In this document: piece after piece, positions 1 to 8,058 of the stretch | Layout: each line of letters starts with the position of its first letter | How positions within the stretch are numbered: the stretch's first letter is position 1 | Origin: a virus | Strand: one strand, 5' to 3' | Virus record (IMG/VR): IMGVR_UViG_3300042559_001588 | Coordinates: 42,919-106,918 of that record | Length of the DNA stretch: 64,000 bases | Program-made: the position numbers and the translations under genes | Notes under the pieces: model-generated | Told to the model about the DNA's origin: nothing | What the model saw: only the letters and a program-made list of their open reading frames with translations | The model's database searches: none

Positions 1-2
1 AG

Positions 3-2264
3 TATCGGCAAGGCGAACTAGACGCAGACGAGTTCGCAGTGCGCCTGTGCAAGACACTGGGCTACAACAAGGCCGAAGTATTCAAATTCATTGCCAAGAA
101 CGAAGCAGAATTGCAACTGTTGGATGTTCTGACACAGTCACCTACCAGCAGTCACCCCAGCCAAAAGACACGAATTGAACGAGCCAGGATGAATGGGTTT
201 CAGTTGAGCCGGGGCGGCATCGAACAGATGAATGTGTTGAAGCAACACCTGGCCGAAGATGACACTGAACACCGTGATATAGTCAACCGCCTGAGTCGTG
301 AACTGAAACTGTATGAAGATCAGGACCTGTTTGAAATCAACATGAGTCCCACAAATCTAAAGAAACTGGCAGCACAAACAGGCGCCATGGCTGGCATGGA
401 ATTTGAGATGATTGTGCCCGGTGCTGATGGCGGCGACGATGCTGCGGATATGGAACCCGACTACGACGCCGACGAAAATGTCATGAGCATCGAAGATGCA
501 GCGCAGTTCTTTTTTGACGGTGACTTCAACGGTCGAAGAGACATTCAACGCCTGCGTGACAGCATGAGCGAAGATTATCAGACATGGCTAGGCGATGCAT
601 GGATGGAGTATTTTGAAACCTACAAAAACACCATTGTGTTTAGATACGGCAAAGAAAATTGGTCAGAGGCAGACATTGCTGAAATATTGGGCCTGGACGA
701 AGCCGCAGCAGAAGCGTTGGAAAATCGTGGAGCAAGCCCTGAAGATTACATGGACGCTGCCGAAAAAGTCATTGAAGACGGTTTGGATCCCTGGCTGAAT
801 GATGCGCAGGAAGATGCACAAGAAGACTATTACAATGATGATCATGAAGAGGATTGGCTGAGAAGTGAAGGCATTCGCTCAATGAGCGATGTTTCGAGTC
901 AGTACGATATTTCCTGGCCCTATTGGAGCACTCCTGGCAGCGAAGGCGCCAGCATTGAAGAAGTTGCTGATGAATTCCGTGAGGCCATTGGTCGCAAGGT
1001 AAACTGGTCTGCCAACTATCATGGTGGCCGCCGCGAACCCGATGCTTATGTGGTTGAGCCTGACGGCAGCCTGGAACCAGATGACAGCAACGATTCTGGA
1101 CTGGAGTTTGTGAGCCCGCCCTTGCCTGTTGACGACATGATTAGTGATCTAAACAAGGTCCGGGCCTGGGCCAAACAACGAGGCTGCTACACCAATGATT
1201 CAACCGGCCTGCACATCAATGTGAGTGTGCCGGGCTTTGACAACGACAAACTGGACTATGTTAAACTAGCTCTGCTGCTGGGTGACCAGTATGTGCTGGA
1301 TCAATTTGGACGCACCGGCAACACCTATGCCAAAAGCGCCATGGGCATGATCAAAGAGCGAATCGCTCAGCGTCCCGAAGATGCTGCTGCCATGTTGCAA
1401 AAAATGAAAACAGGCCTGGGCGAACTGGCCACCAAAGTTATACACAGCGGCACGACCAGCAAGTATACCAGTATCAATACCAAGACTGGATACATTGAGT
1501 TTCGCAGTCCCGGCGGCGATTGGCTAAATGAAAACTTTGACAAGATTGAAACCACGCTGTTGAGATTTGTAGTGGCATTAGATGCTGCCATGGATCCGGC
1601 AAAGTATCGCGACGAATACCTGAAGAAGCTGTACACTGTACTCAAGCCTAAAGACCAAAATGATACCTTGAGTTATTTTGCTAAATTTGCTGCTGGTGAA
1701 TTGCCCAAGGCTGCACTAAAGAGTTTTATCAAACAAGCACAACTGGAACGCAACAAGGTCAAAGATACCTATGCTGAACTCACGCCCGGACAAAGCAACT
1801 ACAAGATCTATCAAATCTCTGATGGTAGAACAGTGGGCACATTCTATGCTGCTGATCAAGCACAGGCCAATGCTGAATTCACTGACTGGTTGATGAGTCC
1901 CGAAGCTGGCGGCAGAGATGACTTTAGATACGCACCAATTGACACACCAATTCAAGGTCCTGTGGCCACAACACCTGTGCCCGGCGTCATTGACATTGAG
2001 CCAGATGTAGAACAGAACTTTGTTCCTGGTAGCACCCTGGATCTGCAACGCCAACGTCAACAAGCAGCACAGCAATCTGCCGCTAGTGGAACATTTAGAG
2101 GCACATGGGCAATCAAAGACAGCCAAGGCAATACACTACACACCTTCAGCGGCATTGGCAATTCACAAGCAGATGCCAACAGAGTTGCAGCAGGATGGCT
2201 GGCTCGTGCAGGATACCAAGATGGTATCGAAGTTGCGGTTGTGCCAGTCATGGAGCCGTCGTGA
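3..2264 (+). CDS. Amidoligase-like (ATP-grasp/GCS-type COOH-NH2 ligase) protein, 5' end missing
   Basis: The reading frame is open to the left edge, so the start lies outside the window; the GTG at 39 is probably internal. Seen: an acidic N-terminal third, GMEFEMIVPG about 120 residues after position 39, TGLHINVSV near residue 390 and YIEFRSPGGDW near 485. These are the hallmark positions of the phage/bacterial amidoligase_2 family, which joins amines to carboxylates to modify peptides or cell-wall pieces. The C-terminal third (Gln/Ala-rich, with a final globular piece) is unassigned. It ends in a GTGA overlap with a GNAT gene, a pairing also known for amidoligases. Substrate unknown. Confidence 0.65.
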   Translation, partial: YRQGELDADEFAVRLCKTLGYNKAEVFKFIAKNEAELQLLDVLTQSPTSSHPSQKTRIERARMNGFQLSRGGIEQMNVLKQHLAEDDTEHRDIVNRLSRELKLYEDQDLFEINMSPTNLKKLAAQTGAMAGMEFEMIVPGADGGDDAADMEPDYDADENVMSIEDAAQFFFDGDFNGRRDIQRLRDSMSEDYQTWLGDAWMEYFETYKNTIVFRYGKENWSEADIAEILGLDEAAAEALENRGASPEDYMDAAEKVIEDGLDPWLNDAQEDAQEDYYNDDHEEDWLRSEGIRSMSDVSSQYDISWPYWSTPGSEGASIEEVADEFREAIGRKVNWSANYHGGRREPDAYVVEPDGSLEPDDSNDSGLEFVSPPLPVDDMISDLNKVRAWAKQRGCYTNDSTGLHINVSVPGFDNDKLDYVKLALLLGDQYVLDQFGRTGNTYAKSAMGMIKERIAQRPEDAAAMLQKMKTGLGELATKVIHSGTTSKYTSINTKTGYIEFRSPGGDWLNENFDKIETTLLRFVVALDAAMDPAKYRDEYLKKLYTVLKPKDQNDTLSYFAKFAAGELPKAALKSFIKQAQLERNKVKDTYAELTPGQSNYKIYQISDGRTVGTFYAADQAQANAEFTDWLMSPEAGGRDDFRYAPIDTPIQGPVATTPVPGVIDIEPDVEQNFVPGSTLDLQRQRQQAAQQSAASGTFRGTWAIKDSQGNTLHTFSGIGNSQADANRVAAGWLARAGYQDGIEVAVVPVMEPS

Positions 2265-3148
2265 GAGCACTAGAATTTTTACACGAAGACGAACCAGCAA
2301 GAATCAAGATTGGTGGTGCTGAAGCAGCAGCCCGGGCACGAACCTGGATTGAAAAGGTGTATGCCCGTTATCCGCAAACCATGCAGAACAATCATGTGAT
2401 GACCTGGGGCTCGGGAGATGACCAACAGTTTGCAATGTTTGAATTAACTCCTAGCTTCAGCCGGCGTGGCGCAGTTGAAGTCAAATGGTTTCAAGCGTAT
2501 CCGCTACGGTCTGGGGTGGGCAGTCGTGCTATGAAAGAACTGCAAGCCATGGCCCGAGAAGATGGAATCAGCCTTACATTATTCCCCTGGGACAAAGGAC
2601 AAGTAAGCCAAAGTAAACTGACCAAATTCTACCGAGGACAAGGCTTTTCTCCAACTGTCAAAGGTGGCAAAGCAATGCAATGGAGCCCCGAGCTGGCGGA
2701 AGAACTCAGAGTTGATGTACCCAACGAAGAATGGCTTGACGATGCTATTGCGTATGCCAAGCAAAAAAGTCCCGACCGCAACGGGTTGCCCTACATGGGC
2801 AAGACCACTGCTACTGTTAGACCTGAACCAATGGTATCCATGGATATACTCAAGCGACTACCGGGCATGCGAAACGAACAGCAAAATGTACGACAAGCGG
2901 ATCTAGCAGCCATTATGAAAATAATGAAAGACACTGGCAAATTGCCACTGCATAGTTTTACTAATGAAGAATACAAGCCTTTTATCAATGTGGCCTACGA
3001 TGGCAGTGCTTGGGTCAACGAAGGTAATCATCGTATCATGGCTGCTGCTGCCCTGGGTTGGAAAGAACTGCCTGTGCAAATCAGTTACTTTGATGGCGGC
3101 GAACGAGTTGAATCTGGACCCATGTACCCAGGAAAGATTGGACTATGA
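2261..3148 (+). CDS. GNAT acetyltransferase fused to ParB-like C-terminal domain
   Basis: GTG start at 2261 overlaps the upstream stop (GTGA). The N-terminus MRALEFLHEDE matches the acidic leader seen on many neighbours. Residues about 30-140 show a GNAT fold: YPLRSGVGSRAMKELQ is the acetyl-CoA pyrophosphate loop (RxGxGS) and LTKFYRGQGF the usual strand near the C-end. Residues about 210-290 carry VNEGNHRIMAAAALGW, a ParB/sulfiredoxin-like GxHR motif. Inferred: a protein acetyltransferase that may be packaged in the head. The fusion order is unusual. Target unknown. Confidence 0.65.
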   Translation: MRALEFLHEDEPARIKIGGAEAAARARTWIEKVYARYPQTMQNNHVMTWGSGDDQQFAMFELTPSFSRRGAVEVKWFQAYPLRSGVGSRAMKELQAMAREDGISLTLFPWDKGQVSQSKLTKFYRGQGFSPTVKGGKAMQWSPELAEELRVDVPNEEWLDDAIAYAKQKSPDRNGLPYMGKTTATVRPEPMVSMDILKRLPGMRNEQQNVRQADLAAIMKIMKDTGKLPLHSFTNEEYKPFINVAYDGSAWVNEGNHRIMAAAALGWKELPVQISYFDGGERVESGPMYPGKIGL

Positions 3149-3603
3149 GAGCCAGTGAACTTTTAAACGAAGTAGTTGATCTTGACACAGCATTTCCACT
3201 AAAGTGGGATCAGCAGTTTGCAGCTCAAGGTGAAATTCATGCGTCGGCCACAGATGCTGACGGCAGAGAAATTGGCATATCGTTTACTCCTGCAGGCAAT
3301 GGTGAAGTAACTGATGTAGCATTTACTCGCGGCGGAACACATGAAATGACTGGGCGTGGTGATGCAGGACGAGTAATGGCCACTGTGATCAACGCTATCA
3401 ACACCTATGCAAAAAAATATAAACCACCGTATCTAGCGTTCAGTGCCAAGTCTGGTGGCGGCAGATCCAGTGCATACACCGCAATGATTCGGCGCCATGC
3501 ACAGGGATATGAACTAGTGCCCACCGATAAATACCCAGCGGCCTTGAACAACTATCTTGAGTTCATTGGCAGCGATCAACCATTTGTGCTGGCAAGAACA
3601 TGA
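3145..3603 (+). CDS. Putative internal head protein with capsid-targeting-like leader, 152 aa
   Basis: Starts in an ATGA overlap with the previous gene. N-terminus MRASELLNE|VVD fits the T4 prohead-protease pattern (hydrophobic-x-Glu). The body has an alternating beta-rich stretch, then AINTYAKKYKPPYLAFSAKSGGG and IRRHAQGYELVP, which vaguely recalls the end of a GNAT domain but lacks the RxGxG loop. Function unknown. Its place in the leader-bearing cluster suggests a virion-internal role. Confidence 0.6.
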   Translation: MRASELLNEVVDLDTAFPLKWDQQFAAQGEIHASATDADGREIGISFTPAGNGEVTDVAFTRGGTHEMTGRGDAGRVMATVINAINTYAKKYKPPYLAFSAKSGGGRSSAYTAMIRRHAQGYELVPTDKYPAALNNYLEFIGSDQPFVLART

Positions 3604-4385
3604 AAACAAAAGAATTTACCACAGAAGGCTGGAGCCAAAAATACAAAAAAAGTATCAATTGCAGTCATCCCAAGGGCTTTAGTCAGCGGGCCCATTGCGC
3701 TGGAAAGAAGAAGCAAAACGAAAGCGCAGAAATGGAAATGGTGTGTGAAATGTGTGGCCTGTGTGAAACACACGGCGATCATTCACAGGACAACTTGGAT
3801 GAAGCATGCTGGGACACACACAAACAAGTTGGTATGAAGAAAAAAAGCAACAAAATGGTTCCCAACTGTGTGCCTAAAAACGAAGAAAAGGAGACCGCAA
3901 TGACAGAAAATCAAGATGAATTGGCAAGAATACTGGAACTCAGCACAGGAGTAAGTGCAACAGATCGCGTGGAACTAAACGAAGAGTTTGATCTAATAGA
4001 GTCTATCATTGACAGTCTTGCAGATCGCAATGGGGTAGATGCAGAGACAATATGGGAAGACCTCGACTCACTGACAGATGATGAGTTGTATGTGTTTGCA
4101 GTGACTACGCCAATCATGGAAGATTGGCAAAAGGCCAACAAAAAGGATCGTACTGCCGGCATGAGTCAGAAAGCTGTCAACGCTTATCGCAGAGAAAATC
4201 CCGGGTCCAAACTAAAGACTGCTGTAACTACCAAGCCCAGCAAATTAAAGAAAGGTTCGAAGGCGTCGAAACGTCGTAAGAGCTATTGCAGCCGCAGCCG
4301 TGGTCAAATGAAAATGCACAGCATCAGCTGTGCTAAAACTCCGGACAAGGCCATATGCAAAGCACGCCGTAGATGGAACTGCTGA
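3600..4385 (+). CDS. Cys-rich basic phage protein with T4-type leader MKTKEFTTE
   Basis: 261 residues, coupled to the gene upstream (ATGA). The first nine residues closely resemble the T4 internal-protein leader MKTYQEFIAE. Residues 10-35 hold the phage motif KGFSQRAHCAGKKK; around 45-60 is a CEMCGLC cluster that could bind zinc. The middle is acidic, and the C-terminus (about 215-261) is very basic with SYCSRSRGQMK and ARRRWNC. Similar basic Cys tails occur in uncharacterised phage proteins. Inferred: a DNA-condensing or injected internal protein. Confidence 0.6.
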   Translation: MKTKEFTTEGWSQKYKKSINCSHPKGFSQRAHCAGKKKQNESAEMEMVCEMCGLCETHGDHSQDNLDEACWDTHKQVGMKKKSNKMVPNCVPKNEEKETAMTENQDELARILELSTGVSATDRVELNEEFDLIESIIDSLADRNGVDAETIWEDLDSLTDDELYVFAVTTPIMEDWQKANKKDRTAGMSQKAVNAYRRENPGSKLKTAVTTKPSKLKKGSKASKRRKSYCSRSRGQMKMHSISCAKTPDKAICKARRRWNC

Positions 4386-4386
4386 C

Positions 4387-4674
4387 ATGAGACTGTATGA
4401 ATTTGCATTCGGTTCCGGCGTGGACGTCAATGAAAATCTTCGCGACTGGTTCAAAGATAAATGGGTACGCTTTGGTCCCGATGGTAAGATACGCGGCGAC
4501 TGTGCTAGAGGGTCAGAATCTGAAGGCAAGCCCAAGTGTTTGCCACAGTCCAAAGCACATGCACTGGGCAAGAAAGGTCGTGCAAGTGCAGCAGCCAGAA
4601 AACGCAGACAAGATCCCGACGCCAATCGTTCAGGCCCAGCAATAAATGTCAGTACAAAAGGAAAGAAAAAATGA
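4387..4674 (+). CDS. Small basic phage protein (DUF6321-like), 95 aa
   Basis: ATG at 4387 follows the upstream stop by one base. Begins MRLYEFAFGSG, a variant of the leader family. The core WFKDKWVRFGPDGKIRGDC followed by KCLPQSKAHAL and ending in Lys/Arg-rich sequence is a widespread small phage domain of unknown role. I recall it as DUF6321/DUF5872-like but cannot check this. Basic and Cys-containing, like its upstream neighbour, so probably part of the same internal-protein set. Confidence 0.6.
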   Translation: MRLYEFAFGSGVDVNENLRDWFKDKWVRFGPDGKIRGDCARGSESEGKPKCLPQSKAHALGKKGRASAAARKRRQDPDANRSGPAINVSTKGKKK

Positions 4675-6209
4675 ACATAAATGATATCATTACAGAATCA
4701 CAACAAAAATGTCCGCACTGTGGTGGACCTGTGGTGGAATATTCAGAACTAGGCGAGGGCAAAAAAGATGCCTGCTACTACAAGGTCAAGGCATCGGCCA
4801 AAGTATGGCCCAGTGCCTATGCATCCGGTCGATTAGTTCAGTGTCGCAAAAAAGGTGCTGCCAACTATGGCAACAAGTCAGAAGGTGTGGCGGAAGGCTT
4901 ATTAAACGAATTCGCACCAGGTGGAGCTGAAGGTGCTGGACCATATGCATATGGTATAGCTCTAAAAGAAATGGCAAAATTGTATGCTGAAGGTGAGTTT
5001 GATTTAGTTGACGTCAGCGGCATGGACACAACAAGTCAAAACCAAAGTGATGCCGAAGAAATAAACAGCGTAGCAGATGCTTTTATCAATCGTGGAATGG
5101 AAGCTGGTAGAGAAGCATACCGCATGGTTGACACCATGGTGCAAGAGGACATGGATGAATACCTTGACGGCCAAGGATTCAATGTTGATGCTGATATCCA
5201 TGTTGCATACAAAAATGACGTTGACCGTTATAATGCTTCTCCAGAGGGTCAGGCAGGAATCGCTGCGCATGAGGCTCGACGAGAAGCCTGGCGGCGGTCA
5301 AAGCCGGCCAACCAAGTGATAATACAAGCAATTGATCCCAAAGGCAATTTGCCCATTGACAACACTCGCGTAGTGTTTGATGCTAGAGAGTTTAACCTTG
5401 AGCCTGGCTTTCTTAAATACTCAATTGAACAAGATATTAAAAAGATCAAAAAGACAGCACCCGGTAGCTTGATTCAAATCACCTTGGGCGGCAAACCAAC
5501 TGATATTCAGGGTATTCTTGACCAATATAAACAGCTCAGCAAGGGGCCACACGATGTGGCGGAAAACTTTGCTGATGGGCGAAATCCCCAAGACAAGGGC
5601 GATGCCAAGCGTCACGGTATCAACACCAAGGCCAGTGTAAGCAGTCTACGCAAAACTGCCAAGCAAGGTGGACGCAAGGGACAACTGGCACACTGGCTGG
5701 CCAACATGAAATCAGGCCGAGCCAAAAACGAAGGTGTGACAGAAAACACCGAGCCAGAAATGTTGTTCTACGCCAAATTGCCAGAGGGCACAAAAGTATA
5801 TGCACGAGTAAAAGATGAACAGCAGTTGGCCAATCTACAACAACAGTATCGCGGCGCTGAAATCAAGACTTTTGATTTTCAGCGTCCTGATGTGCAGAAA
5901 TGGCTGGAGGCCCGCAGAATCAATCTACGCAAATTTACACCGGGTATGGTACAAACCATGTATGATGTGATGGAAGCAGCACACACCACCAATTTTAACG
6001 ACGACGACTGGTATGAAATCAATCCTGACACCAAGACCATTGTGAGTCAGCGCGGGCCGCAGGCATATCACATGCCGTTTGGACAGCGACAGATCACCCT
6101 GCCCAATGGCAACATAGTTGTCAGAGGCATGCGAGCCAAAGGCATGGGTCTGGACACCGGACTTGGCAAACCGCAACAGAAAGAAGACGGTACCTGGGGC
6201 GCACTGTAA
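4671..6209 (+). CDS. Modular phage protein with leader and internal protease-like sites, 512 aa
   Basis: ATG at 4671 overlaps the previous stop (ATGA); a longer upstream reading frame exists but would run through the previous gene. N-terminus MNINDIITE|S. A CPHCGG knuckle lies near residue 15 with a partner Cys later. Internal motifs GVAEGLLNEFAPGG (about residue 72), HDVAENFADG (about 295), KNEGVTENTEPEM (about 355) look like repeated cleavage sites between segments. LNEFAPG recurs in the 1466-aa protein downstream. Segment functions unknown; KRHGINTKASVSSLRK and WLANMKSGR are basic. Confidence 0.6.
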   Translation: MNINDIITESQQKCPHCGGPVVEYSELGEGKKDACYYKVKASAKVWPSAYASGRLVQCRKKGAANYGNKSEGVAEGLLNEFAPGGAEGAGPYAYGIALKEMAKLYAEGEFDLVDVSGMDTTSQNQSDAEEINSVADAFINRGMEAGREAYRMVDTMVQEDMDEYLDGQGFNVDADIHVAYKNDVDRYNASPEGQAGIAAHEARREAWRRSKPANQVIIQAIDPKGNLPIDNTRVVFDAREFNLEPGFLKYSIEQDIKKIKKTAPGSLIQITLGGKPTDIQGILDQYKQLSKGPHDVAENFADGRNPQDKGDAKRHGINTKASVSSLRKTAKQGGRKGQLAHWLANMKSGRAKNEGVTENTEPEMLFYAKLPEGTKVYARVKDEQQLANLQQQYRGAEIKTFDFQRPDVQKWLEARRINLRKFTPGMVQTMYDVMEAAHTTNFNDDDWYEINPDTKTIVSQRGPQAYHMPFGQRQITLPNGNIVVRGMRAKGMGLDTGLGKPQQKEDGTWGAL

Positions 6210-6245
6210 CACCCACAGCCGCAGCAGATTCTCATAAGTAACAGT

Positions 6246-6434
6246 ATGAAAGCCAAAGAAATCATCAGCGGAGCAAAACTATGGACTGCAAAGATCCGTA
6301 TTGAAAACCCACGCTATGTTTCTTTGGTTGATGTAACAACCTGGGCTCCCAACGCAGCAACAGCCCGTAATATCTTTAAATCCCAATATAATATTCAAGA
6401 TTGGCACATCGGGTCAATCAAACAAGTTCAGTAA
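6246..6434 (+). CDS. Small phage protein, 62 aa, leader-like start MKAKEIISG
   Basis: Begins MKAKEIISGAKLW and continues with TWAPNAATARNIFKSQY, typical of small phage proteins in which a hydrophobic strand pair is followed by a helix carrying 'NAATAR'. It sits between the modular protein and a beta-rich protein, 36 bases after the former. No function recognised. Confidence 0.55.
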   Translation: MKAKEIISGAKLWTAKIRIENPRYVSLVDVTTWAPNAATARNIFKSQYNIQDWHIGSIKQVQ

Positions 6435-6452
6435 ACTGCTACTAAATACAGC

Positions 6453-6734
6453 ATGAAACAGTTTGTTCGTGTATTGTGTGATGTCAGTTGTGACTGGACA
6501 GGTACGCCGCCGGTGTACCGTGTGTATGTGGACGACGAATTGTTTGCTGAACGCACCTGGATCTGGCGTGATCAATATCTGGAAGAAGCGTTGCAAATTG
6601 AAGCTGAGCCCGGTGAATACACCATCACATATCAACTGGACAACACAGACACAGCAGTCATCCATGCTGACAACATGCGTGTGGATTATGGCACAGGCAA
6701 AATTAAAAACAATATATTAAGGATCAGCCGATGA
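6453..6734 (+). CDS. Conserved phage beta-sandwich-like protein, 93 aa
   Basis: Short all-beta protein: VYRVYVDDELFAERTWIW then EEALQIEAEPGEYTITYQL. The alternating hydrophobic pattern and the PGEYTI turn suggest a small beta sandwich such as those decorating capsids or tails. A CTAAATA box (6442-6448) lies just before the ATG and resembles a late-promoter core. Ends in an ATGA overlap with the next gene. Role inferred as structural, weakly. Confidence 0.5.
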   Translation: MKQFVRVLCDVSCDWTGTPPVYRVYVDDELFAERTWIWRDQYLEEALQIEAEPGEYTITYQLDNTDTAVIHADNMRVDYGTGKIKNNILRISR

Positions 6735-6928
6735 GAGCAGCTGAATTCGTCAAAGAAGACGCCTCCGGAGGCAGCACCAGTGCTGGCTCCATTGCCCCTG
6801 TGGCCATGCCGCTAGGTGGAACGATCACAAGAACTGGTGGCAGTTTCTTTTCTGGTAAATACACAACGGATCCAACACCCAATACTCCGAGCTATATGAA
6901 AAAAGGAAAGAAACGCCGTGCTAACTGA
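6731..6928 (+). CDS. Small Gly/Ser-rich protein with leader MRAAEFVKE, 65 aa
   Basis: MRAAEFVKE|DASGG again fits the leader-plus-Glu cleavage pattern. The remainder is Gly/Ser/Thr/Pro-rich (GGSTSAGSIAPVAMPLGG) with a basic tail KKGKKRRAN, so it is likely unstructured and DNA- or wall-binding. It overlaps the start of the Dps-like gene by 11 bases. Probably a virion-internal peptide. Confidence 0.55.
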   Translation: MRAAEFVKEDASGGSTSAGSIAPVAMPLGGTITRTGGSFFSGKYTTDPTPNTPSYMKKGKKRRAN

Positions 6929-7358
6929 ACAACTAAAAACCTTGCTTGCAAGCCAATTTGCTTACTATTTAAAAGCTCAATACTTTCACTGGAATGTGGA
7001 AGGATCAGACTTTGCACAACTACACAAATTCTTTCAAAAAATCTACGAAGATGCCTACAGCGCCGTGGATCCCATAGCCGAATACATTCGCAGTCTAGAT
7101 GAATACGTCCCGGGCAGTCTTGCTCGTTATGCTGAATTATCAATCATACAAGATCAAACAAAAGTGCCACGGGCCAAACTGATGATACAAGAACTGCTGG
7201 CCGACAGTGAACCAATGATTGCTCTGTTAAACAGTTGCTTTGCTGAGGCAGAAGCTGAAAACAAACAGGACATTGCCAACTTCATGGCTGAACGATTGAG
7301 TCAGCAGAACAAATATGCCTGGCAATTGCGCAGTTTCTTAAAGGACGCTAGGGAGTAA
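6918..7358 (+). CDS. dps: Dps-like ferritin (DNA-protection during starvation family)
   Basis: GTG start at 6918 inside the previous gene. 146 residues, near the usual Dps length. LASQFAYYLKAQYFHWNVEG...LHKFFQKIYEDAY contains the His/Trp and Asp/Glu positions of the Dps ferroxidase site; four helices are predictable. Dps proteins bind iron and peroxide and coat DNA. Its place inside the internal-protein cluster is unusual: it could protect packaged DNA or be delivered with it. It lacks the acidic leader of its neighbours. Confidence 0.8.
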   Translation: MLTEQLKTLLASQFAYYLKAQYFHWNVEGSDFAQLHKFFQKIYEDAYSAVDPIAEYIRSLDEYVPGSLARYAELSIIQDQTKVPRAKLMIQELLADSEPMIALLNSCFAEAEAENKQDIANFMAERLSQQNKYAWQLRSFLKDARE

Positions 7359-7359
7359 C

Positions 7360-8058
7360 ATGGACGAAATCTACACTATAATGCAACGCCTGGCCTTGAT
7401 TGAAGGCAGCATTACTCCTGCCAGTGTCAAAACTGGGCTGAATGCTCAACAAAAGTCGGTGCCGCAGATGCCGGCCCTGTACAAAATGCCCAGCCAGGGT
7501 CCTGTGTTGGGCGGCAACCCCAATAAAAAAGTTCCAGGCAGCAGCTACATGGTCGGCTCAGGTGAAGGTGTAGACAATCCAGAAGATGTGTTGGAAGAAG
7601 AGGTCACCATCGAAGACCGGTTAGACAAAGTTAAAAAATCTTTTGCCGAGTATCTTGACAGTGTTGCTGAGGAAAAACACGACACGGACTTGAAAGAAAA
7701 AGTCAAGAATGACAGTGACATCAAAGAAAAAAATACCAAAGACTCCAGCATCATAGCCAAACAGATTGTTGCTGTTGCAGAAAATCCAACAGAAGAAGAT
7801 CCTGTTGTTCAGATGCCCACTGCCCCGGTTCAAGAACCCATCTACACAGAATCAGCACCGGTCAAGACACTGGCCTTGGAAGACGGTCGTGTGTGCGAAA
7901 TACACGGCGACGAGCGTCGTGGATTTGAAATACGACACAACGGCCGTTCAATGAAGAGCCGTTTTAAAAATTTAGACCAAGCACACATGGCATTGGAAAT
8001 GTATCTGGGGCGTGACAAAGCAACAGACGAGTCAGCAGATTATATAGAGGAAGCATAA
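7360..8058 (+). CDS. Acidic/charged phage protein, possible internal or scaffold component
   Basis: 232 residues. N-terminal MDEIYTIMQRLALIEG, then a Pro/Gly linker, then an acidic-basic coiled-coil-like stretch (residues about 80-135, repeated KEK/DSDIKEK), and a C-terminal small domain ALEDGRVCEIHGDERRGFEIRHNGR. Starts one base after the Dps-like gene and ends in an ATGA overlap with the large protein. The charged helical middle is scaffold-like but there is no proof. Confidence 0.5.
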   Translation: MDEIYTIMQRLALIEGSITPASVKTGLNAQQKSVPQMPALYKMPSQGPVLGGNPNKKVPGSSYMVGSGEGVDNPEDVLEEEVTIEDRLDKVKKSFAEYLDSVAEEKHDTDLKEKVKNDSDIKEKNTKDSSIIAKQIVAVAENPTEEDPVVQMPTAPVQEPIYTESAPVKTLALEDGRVCEIHGDERRGFEIRHNGRSMKSRFKNLDQAHMALEMYLGRDKATDESADYIEEA

